NCBI GenBank assembly: GCA_021805545.1
Contig: JAJZFB010000082.1
Span: forward strand, 1-32,629
Source of the DNA: Pseudomonadota bacterium
GTDB lineage: Bacteria; Pseudomonadota; Alphaproteobacteria; Acetobacterales; Acetobacteraceae
DNA: 32,629 nucleotides
Direction of reading: 5' to 3'
Below, piece after piece: positions 25,169-32,137 of this stretch (positions are counted from its first letter, which is position 1; each line of letters begins with the position of its first letter). The translations under genes and the position numbers were made by a program. The notes beneath the pieces were generated by a model that did no database searches, was not told the origin of the DNA, and saw nothing but the letters and a program-made list of their open reading frames with translations.

Positions 25169-26584
25169 CTATTTGCCGGTCAGAATTCTGTCCACCAGCT
25201 CCTTGACCGTGGGAATGAAGCCGTTTGAATAAAAGGGGTCTGTGGCAAAGCGGTGCGCATTATGCCCGGCGAACATCAGATTATTGTCCAGCGCCGCCTC
25301 GTCATCCGGCGCGGCATGGGCGATGGTCTGCAGAGATTTCTGGATACAAAAGCTGCGCGGGTCGGCCTTCTTGCCATTATCGTAATCCGGCCCTTCCTGG
25401 CTCCAGTTGGAAAAGCGGCACTGGCTCAGGCAGCCCATGCAGGCCACCTGGTCTTCGTGAATTTCCTCGGCCTTTTCGGGCGTCACGAAAATCAGCGTGG
25501 AGTCTGGGGTGCGCAGCGCATCGGTAAAACCGGCCTCTTCCCAATCCTTCACCCGCGCGTGGTCGGGCGCGGTAAGGTACACGGAGCGCTTGCGGGCACC
25601 CACGCCATATTCCACCACATGCTCCCCAACCGGCTCGGGCGAATAGGCCACCTGGCGGTCGGAGCGGGCGCGCAGCTCCTTCATGAAGCCGTTATTCACG
25701 GCTGAGGAGTAAAAACCGGTCGGCGAGAAGCGGTTGAGGAAAACATCGCCGGGCCTGAGCTTGAGCAGCCGCTCCTTCCAGCTTTGCGGAATGGGGCTTT
25801 CCTTGGTGAGCAGCGGGCGGGTGCCGAACTGGAAGGCAATGGGGCCGATATCGGGATTATCGATATAATTCTCCCATTCTTCCAGCGCCCACACACCGCC
25901 GGCCATGATGATGGGGGTGTTGTCCAGTCCGAATTCGCGCATGACCTTGCGTAGCGCGACGAGGCGGGGGAGCGGCGATTCCGGCTTGTTCGGATCCTCG
26001 GAATTGGAAAGGCCGTTATGCCCGCCGGCCAGCCAGGGGTCCTCATACACTACGCCGCCCAATAGCTCGGACACTTTGGAATAAGCGCGCTTCCACAAAG
26101 CCGAGAAGGCACGGCCAGAGGAGACGATGGGGTAATAATGGACATTGAAGCGCGCGGCGATTTCCGCGAGGCGGTAAGGCATGCCCGCGCCGCAGGTAAT
26201 GCCGTTCACAATGCCCTTGGTGCGCTCCAGAATGCCGGTGATGACGCGCTCCGCGCCACCCATCTCCCACAGAATATTGGCGTGAATGCGCCCTTTGCCG
26301 CCCGAAATGTCCCAGGCGCGCTCGGCCTGAGCCACGCCGCCTTCAATGCCATAGGCCACCAGCTCTTCGTGCCGGTCGCGCCTTGTGCGGCCGCGGTAGA
26401 TTTGCGGGATGATCTTGCCGTCCTTATCATAGGAGTCGGCATTAACGGCGGAAAACGTGCCCGCGCCGCCCGCCAGTGCCCAATGCCCGGCTGAGATGCC
26501 GTTGGACACGGCAACGCCCTTGCCGCCTTCAACCAGGGGGAGGATTTCGGTGCCACCCATGCGGATGGCATTGATCAGCTTCAT
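25169..26584 (-). CDS. Nitronate monooxygenase-like flavin enzyme with a C-terminal four-cysteine region
   Basis: A TIM-barrel FMN enzyme of the nitronate monooxygenase/2-nitropropane dioxygenase type (COG2070, PF03060). GGVAVSN-like N-terminus (GKGVAVSNGISAGHWALAGG), GITCGAGMPYRL, LAGGHNGLS with the catalytic-type His at 189, and IIMAGGVWALEEW followed by AFQFGTRPLLT form the barrel. The protein is 471 residues, well above the 320-380 of common members. The extra C-terminal part carries CMGCLSQC (C382, C385, C389) and C413, a pattern suggesting an Fe-S or zinc site. The exact reaction is therefore uncertain: nitronate oxidation, or an enoyl-reductase-like activity as in PfaD-type relatives. 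It precedes the ChrR-like gene by 17 bases. ATG 26584 follows GAAGG. Confidence 0.87.
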   Translation of the reverse strand: MKLINAIRMGGTEILPLVEGGKGVAVSNGISAGHWALAGGAGTFSAVNADSYDKDGKIIPQIYRGRTRRDRHEELVAYGIEGGVAQAERAWDISGGKGRIHANILWEMGGAERVITGILERTKGIVNGITCGAGMPYRLAEIAARFNVHYYPIVSSGRAFSALWKRAYSKVSELLGGVVYEDPWLAGGHNGLSNSEDPNKPESPLPRLVALRKVMREFGLDNTPIIMAGGVWALEEWENYIDNPDIGPIAFQFGTRPLLTKESPIPQSWKERLLKLRPGDVFLNRFSPTGFYSSAVNNGFMKELRARSDRQVAYSPEPVGEHVVEYGVGARKRSVYLTAPDHARVKDWEEAGFTDALRTPDSTLIFVTPEKAEEIHEDQVACMGCLSQCRFSNWSQEGPDYDNGKKADPRSFCIQKSLQTIAHAAPDDEAALDNNLMFAGHNAHRFATDPFYSNGFIPTVKELVDRILTGK

Positions 26585-26709
26585 CTCTCAAACCTTCAAC
26601 CGCCAGGAAAAGCCCGGCACATGCGGCGACTCTATTACAGATTGACATGGCGCGTGAAGTGCCATGTCTGGGTTTGGCCCCGCGCCGGACGCATATTATA
26701 AGAGCGGCG

Positions 26710-27465
26710 ATGGAATTTAATTTTACTGAGGACGAGATCCAGCGTTATGCGCGGCATATTCTGCTGCGCGAGCTGGGAGGAGCCGGCCAGGCAAGGTTGA
26801 AGAGCGCGAAAGTGCTGGTTGTGGGCGCTGGCGGGCTGGGGTCGCCGCTGGCGCTTTACCTGGCTGCCGCCGGGGTGGGGCATATAGGGCTGGCCGATGC
26901 GGATGTGGTGGAGCTCTCCAACCTTCAACGGCAAATCGCGCATGGCATGAGCGATCTGGGCCGGCCCAAGGTGCAATCAGCCGCCGAGGCGCTGCACCGG
27001 ATTAACCCTCTGGTGGACGTCTCGGCGCGCCAGGAACGGCTTGACGCGGCTAATGTGGCCGCATGGGTGGCGGATTATGATGTAATTTGCGACGGAACAG
27101 ATAACTTCGCCACGCGCTTTTTGCTGGCCGATGCCTGCGTGGCGGCGCGCAAAACACTGGTAAGCGCGGCGGTGTTGCGGTTCGAGGGACAAATTTCCAC
27201 GTTCAAGCCGCATGAAGGCGGGCCATGCTACCGCTGCCTGTACCCCGCCCCGCCGCCAGAAGGGCTGGTGCCCGCCTGCACGGAAGCCGGCGTGCTGGGC
27301 GCGGTAACGGGGGTAATGGGCACACTGCAAGCCACGGAAGTGCTGAAAGAAATAACGGGCATCGGCAAATCTCTTGCCGGATATTTGCTGGTGTGGAATG
27401 CGCTGGATGCGGAGTTCCGCAAAATCAGGCTCAAAAAGGATCCGCAATGCCCCGTCTGCGGCTGA
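26710..27465 (+). CDS. moeB: HesA/MoeB/ThiF family adenylyltransferase
   Basis: An E1-like enzyme that adenylates the C-terminal glycine of a ubiquitin-fold sulfur carrier (MoaD for molybdopterin or ThiS for thiazole). The 251-residue product begins FTEDEIQRYARHILLRELGG, the family opening, then the ATP loop VVGAGGLGSP (38-46), DADVVELSNLQRQIAH with the conserved N-R-Q, and DGTDNFATR. The zinc ligands are CYRC (173, 176) and CPVC (247, 250), and C190 occupies the ThiF/E1 cysteine position (ACTEAGVLG). No rhodanese domain follows. ATG 26710 starts the conserved region; an upstream in-frame ATG at 26647 would add 21 unlike residues. It overlaps the next gene by 19 bases. MoeB versus ThiF cannot be settled without neighbours moaD or thiS. 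Confidence 0.9.
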   Translation: MEFNFTEDEIQRYARHILLRELGGAGQARLKSAKVLVVGAGGLGSPLALYLAAAGVGHIGLADADVVELSNLQRQIAHGMSDLGRPKVQSAAEALHRINPLVDVSARQERLDAANVAAWVADYDVICDGTDNFATRFLLADACVAARKTLVSAAVLRFEGQISTFKPHEGGPCYRCLYPAPPPEGLVPACTEAGVLGAVTGVMGTLQATEVLKEITGIGKSLAGYLLVWNALDAEFRKIRLKKDPQCPVCG

Positions 27466-27980
27466 AAACGCTTTTCCTTCTTCTGTTTCTTCCGCTTTTC
27501 CTGGGTGCCGCGGCGCCAGACCCCGGCCCCGGCCCCGGCCCTGGCATTGGCGCGGTAACCAAGCTGCCCGTGCCGCGCTTTGTCTCCCTGCGCTCGGATG
27601 AGGTGAATCTGCGCGCCGGACCAGGCTTCCAATACCCGGTTATCGCCGTTTACCAGCGCGCGGGGTTGCCGGTTGAAATTATTGGTGAGTTTAACGTCTG
27701 GCGCCAGGTTGTGGCCCCCGATGGCGGCAAAGGCTGGGTGCATGAAGCCACAATACGCGCGCGGCGCGGCTTTTACATCACCAAGCTGCAAGTGGTTATG
27801 CGCACGGCTCCTTCCGCCAATGCCAGCATAGCCGCCTACCTTAACCAGGGCGTAAGCGGCGAGCTTATTCGCTGCGACCAGGGATCGGATTTCTGCAAAG
27901 CCAGAGCCGGTCACGTTACCGGCTATCTGGCCCGCGGCGATTTCTGGGGCGCATTTGCTGGCGAAACGGTCAAACCCTGA
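27447..27980 (+). CDS. Secreted bacterial SH3-domain protein
   Basis: A 177-residue exported protein. It starts with a basic segment and a leucine-rich signal peptide (LFLLLFLPLFLGAAA), followed by a proline-glycine linker. The mature part contains an SH3_4-type domain: SLRSDEVNLRAGPGFQYPVI is the hallmark opening, GEFNVWRQVV and GKGWVHEATI complete the first barrel. A second, more degenerate SH3-like unit follows (MRTAPSANASIAAYLNQG, SDFCKARAGHVTGYLARGDFWG). Such domains bind peptidoglycan or protein ligands in the periplasm. The start ATG 27447 is preceded by AAGGA with good spacing and overlaps the end of moeB, implying co-transcription without an obvious functional link. Confidence 0.88.
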   Translation: MPRLRLKTLFLLLFLPLFLGAAAPDPGPGPGPGIGAVTKLPVPRFVSLRSDEVNLRAGPGFQYPVIAVYQRAGLPVEIIGEFNVWRQVVAPDGGKGWVHEATIRARRGFYITKLQVVMRTAPSANASIAAYLNQGVSGELIRCDQGSDFCKARAGHVTGYLARGDFWGAFAGETVKP

Positions 27981-28000
27981 AAAAATATTTACAATCCAGG

Positions 28001-28020
28001 TTGTCCACAGAAAAGGACTC
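28001..28020 (+). promoter_or_regulatory. DnaA-box-like and GANTC sites upstream of gcrA
   Basis: TTGTCCACA (28001-28009) differs by one base from the DnaA box TTATCCACA, and GACTC (28016-28020) is a GANTC site recognised by CcrM-type methyltransferases. Both lie about 80-100 bases before the gcrA start. In Caulobacter, gcrA is controlled by DnaA and by GANTC methylation, which makes the placement suggestive. Confidence 0.4.
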
Positions 28021-28099
28021 GGCGGGCGCCTGCTAGGTGTTGCTGCATTCGCCGGACTTGCCTACTGTATATGGTAGATTGCATGAGGGGGGCCACAAT

Positions 28100-28546
28100 A
28101 TGGAGTGGACAGACGAGACTATTGCCAAACTCCGTACACTCTGGGCCGAGGGGCTTTCAACAGCCGAAATCGGCCGCCGCCTGAATATTTCCAAAAATGC
28201 CGTGGTGGGCAAGGCGCACCGGCTCAACCTGCCATCCCGCCCGTCTCCCATCCGCCGCGCCGAGGGAGACGCAGCGCCGCGCCCAGCCGTGCCCAAGCGG
28301 ACCCAGGGACCGACCTTACCGCCGCTTGCTGCCTCGATGGGCGCGCCAGTGCCAAGCCTGCGCGCCATAATGCCAACACCCAAGCATACAATGCGCGCAA
28401 CGCCATGCTGCTGGCCCATTGGTGAGCCGGGTAAGGCGAGCTTTCATTTTTGCAATGCTTCCGCGGTGCCCGGCAAACCTTACTGCGAGGAGCACGCCTC
28501 TGTTGCCTATGTGCGCGTGCGCGATCGCCGCGAGGATGTTGCCTGA
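28100..28546 (+). CDS. gcrA: GcrA cell-cycle regulator
   Basis: GcrA is an alphaproteobacterial transcription co-regulator that associates with sigma-70 RNA polymerase and reads GANTC methylation to time cell-cycle genes. The 148-residue product starts with the helix-turn-helix region MEWTDETIAKLRTLWAEGLS, then TAEIGRRLNISKNAVVGKAH and RLNLPSRPSPIRR. A proline/alanine-rich linker (about 55-95) precedes the sigma-interacting end with the signature CCWPIGEPG, FHFCNASAVPGKPYCEEH. ATG 28100 lies 8 bases after GAGGGGGG. Upstream are DnaA-box-like and GANTC sequences. Oddly, its last codons (GAG GAT GTT GCC TGA) form part of the first copy of a 17-base tandem repeat, so the stop codon is inside the repeat. 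Confidence 0.96.
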   Translation: MEWTDETIAKLRTLWAEGLSTAEIGRRLNISKNAVVGKAHRLNLPSRPSPIRRAEGDAAPRPAVPKRTQGPTLPPLAASMGAPVPSLRAIMPTPKHTMRATPCCWPIGEPGKASFHFCNASAVPGKPYCEEHASVAYVRVRDRREDVA

Positions 28547-28610
28547 ACACGGATGTTGCCTGAACACGGATGTTGCCTGAACACGGATGTTGCCTGAACA
28601 CGGATGTTGC
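28534..28610. repeat. 17-base tandem repeat starting in the gcrA stop
   Basis: Four perfect copies of GGATGTTGCCTGAACAC (28534-28550, 28551-28567, 28568-28584, 28585-28601) plus a 9-base partial copy (28602-28610). The first copy contains the last codons and TGA of gcrA; later copies are non-coding. Because 17 is not a multiple of 3, successive copies present the TGA in each reading frame. The head-to-tail units have no spacers, so this is not a CRISPR. Confidence 0.97.
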
Positions 28611-28654
28611 ATAAGCAACACTTACCAAGCCACGATTAAGCGCTTGCCGAACAA

Positions 28655-28685
28655 CAGAAAAACTGGCTTTGTGTCAGTTTTTCTG
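28655..28685. terminator. Hairpin between gcrA and csp, possible terminator
   Basis: CAGAAAAACTG (28655-28665) and CAGTTTTTCTG (28675-28685) are perfect 11-base complements with a 9-base loop. The T5 tract is inside the right arm instead of after it, so termination may be inefficient. The hairpin is about 110 bases after the gcrA stop and 140 bases before csp, and could separate the two. Confidence 0.45.
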
Positions 28686-28826
28686 CGTGAATATAAGCGT
28701 TGCGGTGCAGCACATATTTTTAATTGATCCTGCCGGGCCTTCTGGCTTAGACTTCCGCCACCGGAAAACAGCCGGCGAAAATAACACCCGCGCCTGGCAA
28801 CACCAGGTCAAGAATAAGGTGCGAAG

Positions 28827-29075
28827 ATGGAAACGACACAAGACAACAAGGCTCTCTCCGACAACGCCGTGCTGACCGGCGTGGTAAAATGGTTCAACCC
28901 CGGGAAGGGTTACGGCTTCATCGCTCCCGATGAAGGCGGCAATGATATTTTTGTTCATATCAGCGCCGTGCAACATGCGGGACTGCGCAAATTAAATGAA
29001 GGCGAGCGCGTGCGTTTTGCCCTGCAGCAACGCGAAGGCCGGGTGGCGGCCATCGGGATTGAGCGGCTGCACTAA
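28827..29075 (+). CDS. Cold-shock domain protein (CspA family)
   Basis: A small single-domain OB-fold nucleic-acid-binding protein of 82 residues. It acts as an RNA chaperone or antiterminator. The cold-shock domain spans about 15-80: GVVKWFNPGKGYGFI contains RNP1 (KGYGFI), and DIFVHISAV contains RNP2, followed by LNEGERVRF and a C-terminal strand GRVAAIGIERL. A 14-residue polar N-terminal extension precedes the domain; ATG 28827 follows AAGGTGCGAAG. The long 5' region (about 140 bases from the preceding hairpin) could carry an mRNA thermosensor like other csp genes, but I cannot identify one by eye. A 16-base duplication and a terminator follow. Confidence 0.94.
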   Translation: METTQDNKALSDNAVLTGVVKWFNPGKGYGFIAPDEGGNDIFVHISAVQHAGLRKLNEGERVRFALQQREGRVAAIGIERLH

Positions 29076-29093
29076 ATTTTCTGGCAGCTCATT

Positions 29094-29125
29094 CTGGCTT
29101 AAGCGCGGTCTGGCTCAAGCGCGGT
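29094..29125. repeat. 16-base tandem duplication after csp
   Basis: CTGGCTTAAGCGCGGT (29094-29109) is followed directly by CTGGCTCAAGCGCGGT (29110-29125), one mismatch in 16. A shorter CTGGC also occurs at 29081. It begins 18 bases after the csp stop codon. Confidence 0.85.
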
Positions 29126-29204
29126 ACCAATCCGTTTAGCTAGCGCCATGGCGAGGGTGGCATGTGCCGCGGGTTATTATGGCACCTCCATATATTTTGT
29201 TTTC

Positions 29205-29236
29205 ATGGCCGGCGGCTCAAGCTGCCGGCCATTTTA
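29205..29236 (+). terminator. Rho-independent terminator
   Basis: ATGGCCGGCGGC (29205-29216) pairs with GCTGCCGGCCAT (29221-29232) with one G-T wobble over a TCAA tetraloop, followed by TTTTATTTA. A strong GC stem and T-run make it a good intrinsic terminator, about 130 bases past the csp stop and 100 bases before the aminopeptidase. The intervening short open frame at 29148 overlaps the stem and is not considered a gene. Confidence 0.75.
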
Positions 29237-29335
29237 TTTAAGGTTCGGCGCACCACAGACTTTACACCTTTGTGTTCCGCGGTCATGCCCTGAGCCACAG
29301 CAGATGGTATCATCATACATGACGGGCATGAACGC

Positions 29336-30721
29336 ATGAGCGAAGAATTAGCGGGGCTGGCACTGGCGGGCGAGGCGGGCCTGCCATTATACGGTGTGCG
29401 TCCTAACGGGTTGCGGGCTTTGCTGGCGCACCTGCCAGGCGCCACGGCGCAAGCGGGGCTGGTGGAGTTCTCGGCGGAAACGGGGCAAATTCTGCGCCTG
29501 GAAAACGCCGCCCTGGTGGGGCTTGGCACCGCCCCTGCCCTGCACGGTTTTGGCGCCGCCGCCATGGGGCTGCCGGCCAATAGCGTGTGGCACCTGGCTG
29601 GCGATGGCTTCGATTATGAGGAAGCGGCTCTTGGGTTTATGCTGGGCGCTTATTTGTATGATGTTTTCAAGCCCCGGCGGCGCGCCCCGGCGCGCTTATC
29701 CCGCCAAAATGTAAGTGAACGTACTAAAACGGTTACATCCGCGATATTTTTTGCCCGTTCCCTTATTAATGCGCCCCCTAATCACCTCGGCCCATCTGAG
29801 CTCGCGCAGGCGGCAATGGATTTGGCCGCCCGGCACGGCGCGCAGGCAGAGCGCGTTAGTGGAAATAACGTATTCACACGCTATCCGGCGCTGGCCGCTG
29901 TAGGCGCCGGCTCCAGCCGCCCCCCGGAAGTTGCCATACTGCAGTGGCAGGGTTCACAAGCCGATGGCCGCTCACCTTTAATCTCGCTCTGCGGCAAAGG
30001 CGTTTGTTTCGATACAGGTGGATACGACCTGAAACCAAGCGCCGCCATGTTGCGTATGAAAAAAGACATGGGCGGCGCCGCGATCGTGCTTGGGCTGAGT
30101 GCTGCCATCATGTCGTTAAATCTTCCGGTAAGGCTAATCCTACGCATCGGCTGCGTTGAAAATTCGATCTCTGGCCATTCCATGCGGCCATCGGATATAT
30201 TGCAAACCCGTTCTGGTTTGACCGTGGAAATAGGTAATACCGATGCCGAAGGCCGGCTTGTGTTGTGCGACCTGCTAAGCGAAGCCTGCGAGGAAAAACC
30301 AGACTGGCTGATTGACGCCGCAACATTAACAGGGGCCGCGCGCGCGGCCCTCGGGCCTAATCTACCTGCTTTATTTTGCACGGATGACGCGATGGCGGCA
30401 GCGCTTTTACACGCGGGAAACGCAACGCATGATCCGCTCTGGCGCCTTCCACTGTACGAACCTTATGAATCATGGCTCGACAGCAAAATTGCTGATTTGA
30501 ATAACGTATCTTCAAAACCATTTGCGGGCGCCATTATTGCCGCGTTATTCCTGAAACGGTTTGTTTCAAAACAAATTTCTTGGGCTCATATTGATACATA
30601 TGCCTGGAACGACACCAGCAGCCCGGGCCAGCCCGAGGGCGGCGAAGCACAAACATTACGTGCCCTGCTCGCGGCCATCGAACAATTTTCGGCTTCACGG
30701 CAGCGAAATGCTCTGCTTTAG
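29336..30721 (+). CDS. M17 leucyl aminopeptidase family protein
   Basis: A cytoplasmic two-zinc aminopeptidase that removes N-terminal residues from peptides. All catalytic residues of E. coli PepA have spaced counterparts: metal ligands K221, D226 (GKGVCFDTGGYDLKP), D244 (KKDMGGAA), D303 and E305 (NTDAEGRL), and active-site K233 and R307. The N-terminal domain (1-130) is the small variable domain, and RSLINAPPNHLGPSEL begins the catalytic half. At 461 residues it is shorter than PepA and fits the alphaproteobacterial M17 subgroup. ATG 29336 has no strong ribosome binding site. It is preceded by a terminator and followed by a 350-base gene-free stretch, so it is probably monocistronic. Confidence 0.94.
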   Translation: MSEELAGLALAGEAGLPLYGVRPNGLRALLAHLPGATAQAGLVEFSAETGQILRLENAALVGLGTAPALHGFGAAAMGLPANSVWHLAGDGFDYEEAALGFMLGAYLYDVFKPRRRAPARLSRQNVSERTKTVTSAIFFARSLINAPPNHLGPSELAQAAMDLAARHGAQAERVSGNNVFTRYPALAAVGAGSSRPPEVAILQWQGSQADGRSPLISLCGKGVCFDTGGYDLKPSAAMLRMKKDMGGAAIVLGLSAAIMSLNLPVRLILRIGCVENSISGHSMRPSDILQTRSGLTVEIGNTDAEGRLVLCDLLSEACEEKPDWLIDAATLTGAARAALGPNLPALFCTDDAMAAALLHAGNATHDPLWRLPLYEPYESWLDSKIADLNNVSSKPFAGAIIAALFLKRFVSKQISWAHIDTYAWNDTSSPGQPEGGEAQTLRALLAAIEQFSASRQRNALL

Positions 30722-30911
30722 GCACAAGGCTGACAGAATAATTCCGCAATGCCAGCAGCATGACACATACTATATCATCGTTTCATAAATTTAGTGGTAA
30801 ATTGCGGAAAGTTGTTGGTTTTTTTTAAAATTTGCAAAATTTTAGGTTTCATGAAGGCACCAGATATTCATCCCTGCCGTGCCGGCTCCCGGCTTCTTGT
30901 TCCGGTTTTGT

Positions 30912-30941
30912 TGACTAACTGTTAATGTAACCGACAATATA
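30912..30941 (+). promoter_or_regulatory. Candidate promoter for the MarR-lolA unit
   Basis: TTGACT (30912-30917) matches five of six bases of the -35 consensus. CAATAT (30936-30941) is a partial -10 box 18 bases away. It lies about 130 bases before the MarR start in the AT-rich intergenic region. Confidence 0.3.
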
Positions 30942-30979
30942 TGGCATGATTTGTTATCGCACCCATTGGAAATACGCGC

Positions 30980-31072
30980 ATGTATCGTGTATCAGTTGGG
31001 GACAACATACTGAACGATGCCTCTAACATGAATGTCTCTGTTCAGAATCTTTCTTACACTGCAAGGATATAA
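30980..31072 (+). CDS. Possible small ORF before the MarR gene
   Basis: A 30-codon frame beginning MYRVSVGDNILNDASN and ending in TAA two bases before the MarR ATG, so its end contains the MarR ribosome binding site (AAGGAT). GGAAA precedes its ATG. It could be a translated leader coupled to the regulator or a chance frame. Nothing similar is known to me. Confidence 0.2.
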   Translation: MYRVSVGDNILNDASNMNVSVQNLSYTARI

Positions 31073-31074
31073 CC

Positions 31075-31446
31075 ATGGCTGCAGCACCACTCTCCTCCGA
31101 CCAGCTCGTCGGTATTCTCCGCGATACAATCGTTTCTCTGGTGCGCCGGGATGGCGTCGATCTCTCCGCGCGCCAGCTCGGCGTGTTCCTCACCTGCTAT
31201 CTTACCGAGGGCGCGCACACGGTACGCGGCCTGGCGCAAGAGCTTAACGTATCCAAGCCCGCCATTACCCGCGCGCTGGACCGCCTCTCCGAGCTCGATT
31301 ATGTCCGCCGCAAGGTCGACCCGTCAGACCGCCGCTCCGTTCTGGTGCAGCGTACCGTAAAGGGGGCTGCGTTTTTGCGTGAAACGCGCCATATTATGAC
31401 CGATGCCCTTGCCAACAACAAAGCTGAGTCTTCCAGCCGCCGTTAA
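31075..31446 (+). CDS. MarR family winged-helix regulator
   Basis: A 123-residue DNA-binding protein. The winged helix is clear: LSARQLGVFLTCYLTEGAHT, then VRGLAQELNVSKPAITRALD as the recognition helix, and LDYVRRKVDPSDRRSVLVQR as the wing with the conserved Asp-Arg-Arg. MarR proteins usually repress by binding as dimers to palindromes and release on ligand binding. The protein is short and lacks much of the C-terminal dimerisation helix. ATG 31075 follows AAGGA. It overlaps lolA by 44 bases, so the two are co-transcribed. A single inverted repeat (AAAATTT-GCA-AAATTTT) lies upstream but is far from the start, and autoregulation is only possible. Confidence 0.92.
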   Translation: MAAAPLSSDQLVGILRDTIVSLVRRDGVDLSARQLGVFLTCYLTEGAHTVRGLAQELNVSKPAITRALDRLSELDYVRRKVDPSDRRSVLVQRTVKGAAFLRETRHIMTDALANNKAESSSRR

Positions 31447-32080
31447 CCCCCTGCCGCGCCGGCCTTTGCTGGCAGCCGCGGCGGCCTTTTTGCTGCTGCC
31501 CGCCATGGCGCGGGCAGCGCCGCTTAGTGCCCAAAACCAGGCATTGGTGCAAAAGCTCGATGCGTACCTGAACAGCCAAAGCGCCATCACCGCTAAATTT
31601 CTGCAGGTGAATGACGATGGCACGACACGCACGGGCAAAGCCTGGATGGAACGCCCCGGGCGGATGCGGTTTGAATATGACCCGCCCGACCCGCAATTAC
31701 TCGTCTCCGGCGGCACCGCGCTGGTTTATCACGACCCTCAGCTCAACCAGACCACCAATATTCCGCTGGCCAGCACCCCGCTCGGTATTCTGCTGGCCAA
31801 GCATGTCAGCCTCGACTCCAGCGAGACCGAAATAACCAGCATCACCCGTCAGCCGGGAGAATACGACATCACCCTCATCCGCCGCGGCAAGGCGGCCTTG
31901 GGCAGCCTAACTCTTGTGTTCAGCACAGACCCGATCGAGCTGCTTCAATGGGTTGTAACGGATGCGCAAGGGCGCCAGACCAGGGTAAGCCTGTACGATA
32001 TTATGCCCACCGGCCCGCTGCCGGCATCCTTGTTTCAGTATTCAATCAGCGCCCCGGCGGGCCATCGCGGCGCCGGGTAG
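31403..32080 (+). CDS. lolA: LolA-like outer-membrane lipoprotein carrier protein
   Basis: A periplasmic chaperone carrying lipoproteins from LolCDE to the outer membrane. The 225-residue product has a basic N-terminus and signal peptide (PLLAAAAAFLLLPAMARAAP, cleavage after ARA expected near residue 38). The mature LolA/LolB half-barrel shows ITAKFLQVNDDGTTRTGKAW, the conserved PGRMRFEYDPPDPQLLVSGG, and LTLVFSTDPIELLQWVVTDA ending with the QTRVSLYDI strand. ATG 31403 lies inside the end of the MarR gene, with the overlap only covering the pre-signal region, and CTG or later starts are less likely. lolA next to xth is a known alphaproteobacterial arrangement, which supports the call. Confidence 0.92.
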   Translation: MPLPTTKLSLPAAVNPLPRRPLLAAAAAFLLLPAMARAAPLSAQNQALVQKLDAYLNSQSAITAKFLQVNDDGTTRTGKAWMERPGRMRFEYDPPDPQLLVSGGTALVYHDPQLNQTTNIPLASTPLGILLAKHVSLDSSETEITSITRQPGEYDITLIRRGKAALGSLTLVFSTDPIELLQWVVTDAQGRQTRVSLYDIMPTGPLPASLFQYSISAPAGHRGAG

Positions 32081-32137
32081 CCTCAATCATCGGGCCGGGC
32101 GATTTCAATCGGCCTGATGATGCTTTACATACACGGC

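Larger units (their letters stand above)
30722..31074. other. AT-rich intergenic region upstream of the MarR gene
   Basis: No clear gene. It contains an AT-rich patch with TTTTTTTTAAAA and a perfect AAAATTT-GCA-AAATTTT inverted repeat (30827-30843), which may be a terminator or protein-binding site. A candidate promoter (30912-30941) and a 30-codon open frame (30980-31072) end just before the MarR start. Confidence 0.5.

Noticed and set aside
28534-28610. CRISPR-like array
   Set aside because: The units are head-to-tail without spacers and there are no cas genes, so it is a simple tandem repeat.
29148-29339. Small ORF between csp and the aminopeptidase
   Set aside because: It overlaps a strong terminator stem and has no ribosome binding site or recognisable sequence.
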